Positions 33,356 through 45,700 of a stretch of 64,000 nucleotides of DNA are shown here, piece after piece. The translations under genes and the position numbers were made by a program. Source of the DNA: Amphiduros pacificus. Taxonomy: Eukaryota; Annelida; Polychaeta; Phyllodocida; Hesionidae. Location of the stretch: contig OX439006.1 of NCBI GenBank assembly GCA_949316495.1, positions 43,172,918-43,236,917 on the forward strand, given 5' to 3'. The notes under the pieces were generated by a model. That model worked only from the letters and a program-made list of their open reading frames with translations, did no database searches and was not told the DNA's origin. The first letter of the stretch is position 1. Every line of letters begins with the position of its first letter.

Positions 33356-33651
33356 CAGCTTATTAGCACCAGTTCCTCTGTGGTGATCCAGAGGTCATGG
33401 GTTCGATCCCCGGCCATACCGAGATCGAATTCATGATGCAATTTCACATATGAGCTGAGGCCTGTGCCAAAGGGTTAACCTGATTTCCTACTAAATCTGT
33501 GACCGGGTGGGTTGTCATGTCATGTCAAGGACCTGCGACATGACAATTCAGTGAGGCAGCACCATATCTGCTTCAAGTAGGTCTCATCACAAAATGACTG
33601 AAATAATGTTGAAAGTGATGTAAAAAAACAAACAAACAAACAAACAAACAC
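33356..33651 (+). mobile_element. tRNA-derived SINE copy 3
   Basis: It starts in the tRNA-like head (cagcttattagcaccagttc), has a good B box (gggttcgatcccc), the full body, and an (AAAC)n tail of about six repeats. Only the first 25-30 bases of the head are missing. Confidence 0.87.
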
Positions 33652-36050
33652 ATGGCTGAGATCAAACCTTTTCTTATCATTTGGTTTACAGACAGCTCAT
33701 GGTGTTAGAATGCCTCATGATGAAACATAATTCTCCAAATGTAGATTGGTCATCAAATATTTGTAGATACTTGTGGTATTATTTATTGACCATTAACCAT
33801 TTCTAATCTAATTTTAAAGGCTGAACATTAAAAACATTTTGAAAAATACTGCCATTTGACATGGATGTTTGGATTAATGAACAAATACATATAACACAAA
33901 ACAAAGGCTTATCTGAAATAATTGTACACACTATTTATTCACAATATCTCTTTTAAATGTTTCTTTTAGAAGACAATATTTAATTTAAGGCACTACCAGA
34001 TATTTACATTATAAATTGACAATATACTGTTTCTCTTAAGAATTCTATGAAAAATGTTTGCATAAACATAAAGACAGTAGTTTTTCTCTGTAACCAAGTT
34101 AAAATTGTTGTGAGTTAATTATATTTCTCTTGAAATATTACAGCTGTCAACAGAAATAAAATACCGCAGATATGAATATAACATTGTTCATAAAATAAAT
34201 ACTTTTACAAATTCTTTGCCTCAGAGTATATTTATCCTTACTGACGAATACGACTCAGGTGAAAAGAATATAAAAAATACAAATTGATTCTTTGCCATAT
34301 TTTATTTCATATATTGTGTTCCAGGATTATCAGTGTTTCCAGAGCTTCACAATTTCTTTTATTGGTTTTTTTAAAAATTTAAGGTCATTTTTCACCTTGT
34401 CAATCTACTTGATATTGTGTATTTCCACTGAAGCCACCATGCAACATTCTAAGTCTGGTCCAATGAGAAATCACGGCGTCCACAATGTCCGGAAATCAGG
34501 TCTGAGTCGTCGTCTGCTTAATTGGTTCATTTCCCCGCTCCAAAATACGGATATTCAATAAACACGTGACACGTGTTCACGGTGCTCACAAATAAATACT
34601 GTAACATGGACAAACCATACTCTTGTTTTATTCATGATTCAAAGTGTAAGGTAATTCGACAAATTAAGAAGTCAACAGCCTCATTACAAGGCACTTACAA
34701 GGAGGTTTGTGGTATTCGTAAATGCACTAATTATCACCATAGATACAGCAGTATATACCCAGCAATATCAGATATTTATATATCAATATCAATTAAGGCA
34801 CATAACATACACATTACTTCTTCACAATTGATACCCCGGTAATCTGGCAGCATGCTCAATCTCTACAATAATCTTTTCTCAATTTTCTGAAACGTGCTGC
34901 GATGTAAATCTTGATATACCGGTATGCAATGTAAAAGGACAATAGAATAATAGAGAAGTTACATAAAATTGCCTTGGCAATTGTTAATTTTTACTTCGAA
35001 GTAGTTCTCATAATTAGCATCCTCTTTGATATGTTATATAATTTTATTTCCGCACATCACGTGGTATCCTCACTTCGTACTTGTTTCAAATGCATAATTC
35101 TTTTGATAAAGATTTTGAATTCTCATGGCTCCAGTGGGCTATGCTGCCACCTGGTGGGTTGAAATTTGTGGAGATACAAGCTTGGCTTATAGTAGTAACA
35201 AATGCTGCTTGAAATGTCATTCACTTTCTATCAGTTTAATCCACCTGCAACTGTCCCGATTTTTCTCAAGATTCAATATTATTTTGTTGCCAAAATATTA
35301 ATGCATTCTGCAAACCTATCCTAGCATGTATTTTATTTAAGACAAGAGGCACTTAGTGGAATACAAAAAATGAAACTCAAGTAGTGAGAATTTTTCCTTA
35401 TTTGTTGAAACATTCCTGATAATATGTGATAATATTTTGCCGTTGTCATGGAGATGTATATATATACCGTATATATACCTGTGTCGTGAATACTTTCTGA
35501 TTAATATATGCCATGTTCTTAATATATCCATTTTCCATTTCAACTGCCGGCTGAGAAAAAGAATATACTCTATCATCTTTTTCTGTTATGATTTTAAGTG
35601 AATACGTGTAACAGTATATTATTAAAAGATATATTGATCCAAATGTAAGAGTCAGTACACCTCATAATTTCGCAATTGTTCAGAAAGCAACTGGGCATCC
35701 ACATCTGATGTTTTGTCCAGTAATTTTACATGCCATTCCTAATTGATTCCTGATCCTAAACTTTGGTATATTTGTTTGGAATTCATGTTAACAATAATTT
35801 GATGATCATATATGTCCAATATTTCTGAGACACCTTGTTTCCACAGTGTCTCAGACACTTTGTGCCCAGTCCTAACCACTTGCATCTGAAATTACAACAA
35901 TCAATTATTGATCCTTTTTTGTCTAGAATGAATCGTGAATGTTAGAGGATATTAAAAACTGATTAATCTCTTGGTATGGGCTGTCTCAATATCACATTTC
36001 TTGTTAAATTCTGAGGATAAATGTAAAAGGATACGCTATTTGTACGCTAC
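33652..36050. other. interval between convergent genes B and C
   Basis: About 2.4 kb. Gene B (plus) should end to the left and gene C (minus) may end here. A 17-bp palindrome of two E-boxes lies at 34561-34577. Candidate minus-strand exons at about 35480-35556 and 35837-35889 have splice-like borders but do not fit the phase of the exon at 36051, so I do not call them. Confidence 0.4.
34561..34577. promoter_or_regulatory. palindromic double E-box
   Basis: aacacgtgacacgtgtt is a perfect 17-bp palindrome holding two CACGTG boxes, the site type bound by bHLH-zip factors. There is no nearby transcription start that I can identify, so function is only suggested. Confidence 0.3.
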
Positions 36051-36098
36051 CTGTTGTTGGCTTGACAACCTCATCAATTAGCGTAGTGATGTCTGTAG
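36051..36098 (-). CDS. gene C exon 5
   Basis: The acceptor is ttgttttgcag, phase 1 in. It encodes TDITTLIDEVVKPTT after the split Thr and ends at a possible donor CAG|GTAGCG, phase 1. Read through that donor, the frame stays open for about 17 codons and then stops near 36000. This may therefore be either an internal exon or the last exon. The peptide is part of the predicted extracellular side, with no known domain. Chain membership rests on phase and proximity. Confidence 0.5.
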
Positions 36099-36229
36099 CT
36101 GCAAAACAATAACGTCAAAGTATACAATAGATCAACGTCTACCAGCAGTACATGAATACAGGAAAGAGAGTCCACGATAAAAGCATTTTAGTTAGCCATA
36201 TATGATTGATTTGTAATATTTCTACTTAC

Positions 36230-36268
36230 TGTTCGCCACCTCTTGTGGTATCTCCTTGAAGCTGATCA
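36230..36268 (-). CDS. gene C exon 4
   Basis: A 39-base exon between acceptor tctttgcag and donor ACA|GTAAGT, phase 1 on both sides. It encodes V-ISFKEIPQEVAN, following directly after the membrane segment of exon 3. It is so short that the call depends on two good splice sites and matching phase with exons 3 and 5. Confidence 0.55.
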
Positions 36269-36694
36269 CTGCAAAGAAACAGAACACCTCTAATTAACTG
36301 CTGGCGCCGATGTTATAGATAAAGTGCGTTAAGTTTTATATATAACAGAAGGTTTCTGTACATTCCTATCAACACATATCAACTTACATATTGGCATGTT
36401 GATTAATTAGGTAGTCTAGATGTTTTGTATTCAATAAGGCCTAAGAACTATATATATTGGCTATATTGAGAGACACCATTCTAGTATGCCGCTGGGGAAC
36501 TAATATGAATTGCGATATTTACCCAAATCTGACACAGCCAATCCACTCCCAACAGAGTGGTGGACACTTTCACGGAAAGATAAACTAAAATAGCAATCAA
36601 CATGTGATATTGTGTAATCCTTAAAAATATAAGATGGATGGAACTTATATCTGCACAATATGAAATATTTGGTGGTCCTAACTGTGCAGTCTGG

Positions 36695-37010
36695 GGCGAC
36701 TAGAATGTCAGGGTTATAGGGCGACCAGATTGTCAAGAGTAAAGGGAGACCAGATTGTCAAGGTTAAAGGGCGACTAGATTGTCAGGGTTAAAGGGCGAC
36801 TGGATTGTCAGGGATAAAGGGCGACTAGATTGTCAGGGATAAAGGGCGACTAGATTGTCAGGGATAAAGGGCGACTAGATTGTCAGGGTTAAAGGGCGAC
36901 TAGATTGTCAGGGTTAAAGGGCGACTAGACTGTCAGGGTTAAAGGGCGACTAGACTGTCAGGGTTAAAGGGCGACTAGATTGTCAGCGGAAAGAGGCAAC
37001 TAAATTGTCA
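36695..37010. repeat. tandem array, 25-bp unit, about 12 copies
   Basis: The unit is attgtcagggttaaagggcg plus actag. It lies in the long intron 3 of gene C. Confidence 0.94.
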
Positions 37011-37660
37011 AAGTTAAAGGCCACTATATTGCTAGGCTAAAATTTCATGATGATATACATAGGTAGCACTTGAGGATTCTAAGGATCATATTGGATTTAA
37101 ATGCATAAACCTTTTGGTGTTTTAAAGGGTTAAAATATAAAGTCATAAGGTAAAGGGTCGCACACACTATGTCATAGTTAATGTCTGGGAGAATAGTTGG
37201 GTGCAATATAATCTAGTTCACATAAGACAGACATCCTACCATAGAGTCACACCCCCAACACCTGACAAATGATAAAGTTGAACAGAACATAAGATGAATG
37301 GGAATTTGACTGGCACAAAGGAAGGAAATATGCGAATAGAAAAATGGTAAAGGTCAGTGGAACATTTGAATGAAGCAAATGAAAAGAGTAGGTGATACAG
37401 ATAATATGTGACTCTTGCAAATGATAAACTGAAAAATGACTGGATCAGATAAAAATGTGATTGGAATAAATGCTAATTTAAAAGTTGAGTAGAACAAATG
37501 ACAAATATTAATGGAGTAAATGATTATTAATGTGAGAAGATTTGTTTGTAATAACAACCTTTTCAGCACTGTTTAGGCTATATCATGATGTGCATGGATC
37601 AAATGTCAAATGTGAGCAGAGCCAATGTCAAATGGTGAATAGAGCTGGTCATATTGGGGT
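37011..37660. other. gene C intron 3 segment
   Basis: About 650 bases with no coding signal. A loose repetition of gaacaaatgat/gaataaatg-like words is present but I cannot define a unit. Confidence 0.4.
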
Positions 37661-37664
37661 AGGA

Positions 37665-40600
37665 TTATAGACTGACCTGAGAAGTAGATGAGGATGTCCG
37701 GCAGGAATAGAGCTGGTCATATTGGGTAGAATGGGAGACTGACCTGAGAAGTAGATGAGGATGCCCAGCAGGAATAGAGCTGGTCATGTTGGGTAGAATG
37801 GGAAACTGACCTGAGAAGTAGATGAGGATGCCCAGCAGGAATAGAGCTGGTCATATTGGGTAGAATGGGAGACTGACCTGAGAAGTAGATGAGGATGCCC
37901 AGCAGGAATAGAGCTGGTCATATTGAGGTAGGATTAGAGACTGACCTGAGAAGTAGATGAGGATGCTGGTCATATTAGGTAGGATTAGAGACTGACCTGA
38001 GAAGTAGATGAGGATGCCCAGCAGGAATAGAGCTGGTCATGTTGGGTAGAATGGGAGACTGACCTGAGAAGTAGATGAGGATGCCCAGCAGGAATAGAGC
38101 TGGTCATGTTGGGTAGGATTAGAGACTGACCTGAGAAGTAGATGAGGATGCCCAGCGGGAATAGAGCTGGCCATATTGGGTAGAATGGGAAACTGACCTG
38201 AGAAGTAGATGAAGATGCCCAGCAGGAATAGAGCTGGTCATGTTGGGTAGAATGGGAGACTGACCTGAGAAGTAGATGAGGATGCCCAGCAGGAATAGAG
38301 CTGGTCATATTGAGGTAGGATTAGAGACTGACCTGAGAAGTAGATGAGGATGCTGGTCATATTAGGTAGGATTAGAGACTGACCTGAGAAGTAGATGAGG
38401 ATGCCCAGCAGGAATAGAGCTGGTCATGTTGGGTAGAATGGGAGACTGACCTGAGAAGTAGATGAGGATGCCCAGCAGGAATAGAGCTGGTCATGTTGGG
38501 TAGGATTAGAGACTGACCTGAGAAGTAGATGAGGATGCCCAGCGGGAATAGAGCTGGCCATATTGGGTAGAATGGGAAACTGACCTGAGAAGTAGATGAA
38601 GATGCCCAGCAGGAATAGAGCTGGTCATATTGAGGTAGGATTAGAGACTGACCTGAGAAGTAGATGAGGATGCTGGTCATATTAGGTAGGATTAGAGACT
38701 GACCTGAGAAGTAGATGAGGATGCCCAGCGGGAATAGAGCTGGTCATATTGGGTAGAATGGGAAACTGACCTGAGAAGTAGATGAGGATGCCCAGCAGGA
38801 ATAGAGCTGGTCATATTGGGTAGAATGGGAAACTGACCTGAGAAGTAGATGAGGATGCTTAGCAGGAAAAGAGCTGGTCATATTGGGTAGAATGGGAGAC
38901 TGACCTGAGAAGTAGATGAAGATGCCCAGCAGGAATAGAGCTGGTCATGTTGGGTAGGATTAGAGACTGACCTGAGAAGTAGATGAAGATGCCCAGCAGG
39001 AATAGAGCTGGTCATATTGGGGTAGGATTAGAGACTGACCTGAGAAGTAGATGAGGATGCCCAGCAGGAATAGAGCTGGTCATATTGGGTAGAATGGGAG
39101 ACTGACCTGAGAAGTAGATGAGGATGCCCAGCAGGAATAGAGCTGGTCATATTGGGTAGAATGGGAGACTGACCTGAGAAGTAGATGAGGATGCCCAGCA
39201 GGAATAGAGCTGGTCATGTTGGGTAGAATGGGAGACTGACCTGAGAAGTAGATGAGGATGCCCAGCAGGAATAGAGCTGGTCATGTTGGGGTAGGATTAG
39301 AGACTGACCTGAGAAGTAGATGAGGATGCCCAGCAGGAATAGAGCTGGTCATATTGGGTAGAATGGGAGACTGACCTGAGAAGTAGATGAGGATGCCCAG
39401 CAGGAATAGAGCTGGTCATGTTGGGCTAGGATTAGAGACTGACCTGAGAAGTAGATGAGGATGCCCAGCAGGAATAGAGCTGGTCATATTGGGTAGAATG
39501 GGAGACTGACCTGAGAAGTAGATGAGGATGCCCAGCAGGAATAGAGCTGGTCATATTGGGTAGAACGGGAGACTGACCTGAGAAGTAGATGAGGATGCCC
39601 AGCAGGAATAGGGCTGGTCATATTGGGGTAGGATTAGAGACTGACCTGAGAAGTAGATGAGGATGCCCAGCAGGAATAGAGCTGGTCATGTTGGGGTAGG
39701 ATTAGAGACTGACCTGAGAAGTAGATGAGGATGCCCAGCAGGAATAGAGCTGGTCATATTAGGTAGGATTAGAGACTGACCTGAGAAGTAGATGAGGATG
39801 CCCAGCAGGAATAGAGCTGGTCATATTGGGTAGAATGGGAGACTGACCTGAGAAGTAGATGAGGATGCCCAGCAGGAATAGAGCTGGTCATATTGGGTAG
39901 AATGGGAGACTGACCTGAGAAGTAGATGAGGATGCCCAGCAGGAATAGAGCTGGTCATATTGGGGAGAATGGGAGACTGACCTGAGAAGTAGATGAGGAT
40001 GCCCAGCAGGAATAGAGCTGGTCATATTGGGTAGAATGGGAAACTGACCTGAGAAGTAGATGAGGATGCCCAGCAGGAATAGAGCTGGTCATATTGGGGA
40101 GAATGGGAAACTGACCTGAGAAGTAGATGAGGACGCCCAGCAGGAATAGAGCTGGTCATGTTGGGGTAGGATTAGAGACTGACCTGAGAAGTAGATGAGG
40201 ATGCCCAGCAGGAATAGAGCTGGTCATATTGGGGAGAATGGGAAACTGACCTGAGAAGTAGATGAGGATGCCCAGCAGGAATAGAGCTGGTCATGTTGGG
40301 TAGAATGGGAAACTGACCTGAGAAGTAGATGAAGATGCCCAGCAGGAATAGAGCTGGTCATGTTGGGTAGAATTAGATACTGGCCTGAGAAGTAGATGAG
40401 GATGCCCAGCGGGAATAGAGCTGGTCATGTTGGGTAGAATGGGAAACTGACCTGAGAAGTAGATGAAGATGCCCAGCAGGAATAGAGCTGGTCATGTTGG
40501 GTAGAATTAGATACTGGCCTGAGAAGTAGATGAGGATGCCCAGCGGGAATAGAGCTGGTCATGTTGGGTAGGATTAGAGACTGACCTGAGAAGTAGATGA

Positions 40601-41694
40601 GGATGCCCAGCGGGAATAGAGCTGGTCATATTGGGTAGAATGGGAGACTGACCTGAGAAGTAGATGAGGATGCCCAGCAGGAATAGAGCTGGTCATATTG
40701 GGCAGAATGGGAGACTGACCTGAGAAGTAGATGAAGATGCCCAGCAGGAATAGAGCTGGTCATGATGGGGTAGGATTAGAGACTGACCTGAGAAGTAGAT
40801 GAGGATGCCCAGCAGGAATAGAGCTGGTCATATTAGGTAGGATTAGAGACTGATCTGAGAAGTAGATGAGGATGCCCAGCGGGAATAGAGCTGGTCATGT
40901 TGGGTAGAATGGGAAACTGACCTGAGAAGTAGATGAAGATGCCCAGCAGGAATAGAGCTGGTCATGTTGGGTAGGATTAGAGACTGACCTGAGAAGTAGA
41001 TGAGGATGCCCAGCGGGAATAGAGCTGGTCATGTTGGGTAGGATTAGAGACTGACCTGAGAAGTAGATGAGGATGCCCAGCGGGAATAGAGCTGGTCATG
41101 TTGGGTAGGATTAGAGACTGACCTGAGAAGTAGATGAGGATGCCCAGCGGGAATAGAGCTGGTCATGTTGGGTAGGATTAGAGACTGACCTGAGAAGTAG
41201 ATGAGGATGCCCAGCGGGAATAGAGCTGGTCATATTGGGTAGAATGGGAGACTGACCTGAGAAGTAGATGAGGATGCCCAGCAGGAATAGAGCTGGTCAT
41301 ATTGGGGAGAATGGGAGACTGACCTGAGAAGTAGATGAGGATGCCCAGCGGGAATAGAGCTGGTCATATTGGGTAGAATGGGAGACTGACCTGAGAAGTA
41401 GATGAGGATGCCCAGCAGGAATATAGCTGGTCATGTTGGGTAGAATGGGAGACTGACCTGAGAAGTAGATGAGGATGCCCAGCAGGAATATAGCTGGTCA
41501 TGTTGGGTAGAATGGGAGACTGACCTGAGAAGTAGATGAGGATGCCCAGCAGGAATAGAGCTGGTCATGTTGGGGTAGGATTAGAGACTGACCTGAGAAG
41601 TAGATGAGGATGCTGGTCATATTAGGTAGGATTAGAGACTGACCTGAGAAGTAGATGAGGATGCTGGTCATATTAGGTAGGATTAGAGACTGAC
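37665..41694 (-). repeat. 4-kb array, mostly 67-68-bp units, copied from the end of gene C exon 3 with its splice donor
   Basis: Roughly 60 units. On the gene's strand each unit reads: exon end gcatcctcatctacttctcag, then the donor gtcagt, then intron bases ending in gagctctattcctgctgg-like sequence. The end of the real exon (41722-41695) is the first unit. The units next to the exon are a shorter 51-bp form lacking about 17 bp; the same form appears at about 37950, 38350 and 38670. Nearly every unit keeps the donor, so intron 3 begins with dozens of exact donor copies. Open frames read across the array are by-products. Confidence 0.96.
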
Positions 41695-41826
41695 CTGAGA
41701 AGTAGATGAGGATGCCCAGCAGGACTGCTCCCAGGATGATGGCCAGGACCACGTAGTAGCAGTCCAGTTTATTCTCTTTGTCCTCGTCCTCCAGTTCATC
41801 ATCTTCTCTCTCAGGCAGAGTGGTTC
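41695..41826 (-). CDS. gene C exon 3: acidic stem and transmembrane segment
   Basis: The exon has 132 bases, phase 1 in (acceptor gattgtag) and phase 1 out (donor TCAG|GTCAGT). It encodes a very acidic stretch (PEREDDELEDEDKENKLD), then a single hydrophobic segment of about 21 residues (YYVVLAIILGAVLLGILIYF; protein residues about 67-87). No signal peptide precedes it and the N-terminal side is charged and cytosol-like, so the protein is probably a type II (signal-anchor) membrane protein. I do not recognise the family. The last 28 bases are the source unit of the 4-kb donor array downstream. Two nearest extra donors (41644 and 41593) are spaced by exactly 51 bases and keep the phase, so alternative use would add 17-residue blocks ending in ILIYFS. 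Confidence 0.75.
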
Positions 41827-42034
41827 CTACAATCAACCACACCAACTGTTACTCTGGTTACTATGGCTGATTCAAACAAATTATTCCAGTGGCGACTTCT
41901 GCAGAGTCAAATTATCATCTTAAATAAGAGTCTTAACACATTCTCTCATTCTCTGTAAATAGCTCTAAATATGAAATAAGGTAACTCCAAATTATCTACC
42001 TCTGAAAAAAAGAATCTGATATTTTAGCTCGAAA

Positions 42035-42400
42035 TACAACATAATCTAGCTCTACATACGGCATAATCTAGCTCTAAACACAACATAATCTAGCTCTAAA
42101 TACAACATAATCTAGCTCTAGATACGGCATAATCTAGCTCTAAATACAACATAATCTAGCTCTAAATATGACATTATCTAGCTCCAAATAAGACATTGTA
42201 ACTCTAAATAATAATTCAATAATTAATCTAGCTCTAAATATGAAACAGATAAGTAATAAATAAGAGGCAATCTAGATCCAAACACGAAATAATCTAGCTT
42301 TATATACAAAATAATCTAACTCTCATATAATTCAGATCTAAATATGAAATGATTTAGCCCCAAAAAGAAATATTCTAGCACTAAATATGACATAATCTAA
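42035..42400. repeat. degenerate tandem array, 22-bp unit
   Basis: The unit is ataatctagctctaaataca plus ac, with many substitutions, especially to the right. About 12-16 copies. It lies in intron 2 of gene C. Confidence 0.85.
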
Positions 42401-42601
42401 GTGAAAAACAATCACAAATTGAATATTGTCATCCGGCTGGGTTTGCTGACAGTCTGTTTATCAGTTGTGTGCAGGCCGTTGTGGGGTCCACAATGATTAT
42501 TTAACTACAACAGATAGAACAAGCAAATTTAGATCATCAATATGGCTTTTCTATATCTCAGGTCGGAGGTTGGGTGTGAAGGCAGTCACCGTTCTACTCA
42601 C

Positions 42602-42704
42602 CTGTTGTGGACCTCGTGGCCTCCGCCTCTTTAGATGCTAGGCGACTGGCACTGACTCCCTGGGCTGAGTGACCAGGCCCCTCCTCCAACCTCACATCTA
42701 CCGT
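42602..42704 (-). CDS. gene C exon 2: cytosolic region
   Basis: The exon has 103 bases, acceptor atatttttcag, phase 0 in, and donor ACAG|GTGAGT, phase 1 out. It encodes VDVRLEEGPGHSAQGVSASR and then LASKEAEATRSTT, a hydrophilic segment rich in Ser, Ala and Glu with no domain. It fits exactly between exon 1 (phase 0 end) and exon 3 (phase 1 start). The 54-bp array of intron 1 begins within about ten bases of the acceptor. Confidence 0.7.
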
Positions 42705-42711
42705 CTGAAAA

Positions 42712-45700
42712 ATATGATATCAGTGTGGCAATATTGATGTGACAATACTAGTGCGGCAATGTTAATATGACAATATCAGTGTGGCAATATTGATGTGGCA
42801 ATACTAGTGTGGCAATGTTAATATGACAATATCAGTGTGGCAATATTGATGGGGCAATACTAGTGTGGCAATGTTAATATGACAATATCAGTGTGGCAAT
42901 ATTGATGGGGCAATACTAGTGTGGCAATGTTAATATGACAATATCAGTGTGGCAATATTGATGTGGCAATACTAGTGTGGCAATGTTAATATGACAATAT
43001 CAGTGTGGCAATATTGATGGGGCAATACTAGTGTGGCAATGTTAATATGACAATATCAGTGTGGCAATATTGATGGGGCAAAACTAGTGTGGCAATGTTA
43101 ATATGACAATATCAGTGTGGCAATATTGATGGGGCAAAACTAGTGTGACAATGTTAATATGATAATATCAGTGTGGCAATATTGATGGGGCAATACTAGT
43201 GTGGCAATGTTAATATGACAATATCAGTGTGGCAATATTGATGGGGCAATACTAGTGTGGCAATGTTAATATGACAATATCAGTGTGGCAATATTGATGG
43301 GGCAATACTAGTGTGGCAATGTTAATATGACAATATCAGTGTGGCAATATTGATGGGGCAATACTAGTGTGGCAATGTTAATATGACAATATCAGTGTGG
43401 CAATATTGATGGGGCAAAACTAGTGTGACAATGTTAATATGATAATATCAGTGTGGCAATATTGATGGGGCAATACTAGTGTGGCAATGTTAATATGACA
43501 ATATCAGTGTGGCAAAATTGATGGGGCAATACTAGTGCGGCACTGTTAATATGACAATATCAGTATGGCAATATTGATGGGGCAATACTAGTGTGGCAAT
43601 GTTAATATGACAATATCAGTGTGGCAATATTGATGGGGCAATACTAGTGTGGCAATGTTAATATGACAATATCAGTGTGGCAATATTGATGGGGCAAAAC
43701 TAGTGCGGCAATGTTAATATGACAATATCAGTGTGGCAATATTGATGGGGCAATACTAGTGCGGCAATGTTAATATGACAATATCATTGTGGCAATATTG
43801 ATGGGGCAATACTAGTGTGGCAATGTTAATATGACAATATCAGTGTGGCAATATTGATGGGGCAATACTAGTGCGGCAATGTTAATATGACAATATCAGT
43901 GTGGCAATATTGATGGGGCAATACTAGTGTGGCAATGTTAATATGACAATATCAGTGTGGCAATATTGATGGGGCAAAACTAGTGTGACAATGTTAATAT
44001 GATAATATCAGTGTGGCAATATTGATGGGGCAATACTATTGCGGCAATGTTAATATGACAATATCAGTGTGGCAATATTGATGGGGCAATACTAGTGTGG
44101 CAATGTTAATATGACAATATCAGTGTGGCAATATTGATGGGGCAATACTAGTGCGGCAATGTTAATATGACAATATCAGTGTGGCAATATTGATGGGGCA
44201 ATACTAGTGCGGCAATGTTAATATGACAATATCAGTGTGGCAATATTGATGGGGCAATACTAGTGTGGCAATGTTAATATGACAATATCAGTGTGGCAAT
44301 ATTGATGGGGCAATACTAGTGTGGCAATGTTAATATGACAATATCAGTGTGGCAATATTGATGGGGCAATACTAGTGTGGCAATGTTAATATGACAATAT
44401 CAGTGTGGCAATATTGATGGGGCAAAACTAGTGTTACAATGTTAATATGATAATATCAGTGTGGCAATATTGATGGGGCAATACTAGTGTGGCAATGTTA
44501 ATATGACAATATCAGTGTTGCAATATTGATGGGGCAATACTAGTGCGGCAATGTTAATATGACAATATCAGTGTGGCAATATTGATGGGGCAATACTAGT
44601 GTGGCAATGTTAATATGACAATATCAGTGTGGCAATATTGATGGGGCAATACTAGTGCGGCAATGTTAATATGACAATATCAGTGTGGCAATATTGATGG
44701 GGCAATACTAGTGTGGCAATGTTAATATGACAATATCAGTGTGGCAATATTGATGGGGCAATACTAGTGCGGCAATGTTAATATGACAATATCAGTGTGG
44801 CAATATTGATGGGGCAATACTAGTGCGGCAATGTTAATATGACAATATCAGTGTGGCAATATTGATGGGGCAATACTAGTGTGGCAATGTTAATATGACA
44901 ATATCAGTGTGGCAATATTGATGGGGCAAAACAAGTGTGACAATGTTAATATGATAATATCAGTGTGGCAATATTGATGGGGCAATACTAGTGTGGCAAT
45001 GTTAATATGACAATATCAGTGTGGCAATATTGATGGGGCAATACTAGTGCGGCAATGTTAATATGACAATATCAGTGTGGCAATATTGATGGGGCAATAC
45101 TAGTGCGGCAATGTTAATATGACAATATCAGTGTGGCAATATTGATGTGACAATACTAGTATGGCAATATTGATGTGGCAATATCAGTGTTGCAATGTTA
45201 ATATGACAATATCAGTGTGGCAATATTGATGTGGGAATGTTAATATGACAATATCAGTGTTGCAATATTGATGTGGCAATACTAGTGTGGCAATGTTAAT
45301 ATGACAATATCAGTGTGGCAATATTGATGGGGTAATACTAGTGCGGCAATGTTAATATGACAATATCAGTGTGGCAATATTGATGTGACAATACTAGTAT
45401 GGCAATATTGATGTGGCAATATCAGTGTGGCAATGTTAATATGACAATATCAGTGTGGCAATATTGATGTGGCAATGTTAATATGACAATATCAGTATGG
45501 CAATATTGATGTGACAATACTAGTATGGCAATATTGATGTGGCAATATCAGTGTGGCAATGTTAATATGACAATATCAGTGTGGCAATATTGATGTGGCA
45601 ATGTTAATATGACAATATCAGTGTGGCAATATTGATGTGACAATACTAGTATGGCAATATTGATGGGGCAATATCAGTGTGGCAATGTTAATATGACAAT

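Noticed and set aside
35480-35556. Candidate exon of gene C with PAVEMENGYIKN text
   Set aside because: Open only in phase 0 or 2, not in the phase 1 needed; no linking exon found.
35837-35889. Candidate exon of gene C
   Set aside because: It has acceptor- and donor-like edges, but entered in phase 1 from exon 36051 it meets a stop at once.
35960-36010. Candidate next exon of gene C after exon 5
   Set aside because: It would need an intron of only about 40 bases and lacks a good donor.
37985-38680. Two open frames with SIPAGHPHLLLRS-like repeats on the minus strand
   Set aside because: They read across the 67-bp donor array in intron 3 of gene C; only the exon at 41826-41695 is coding.
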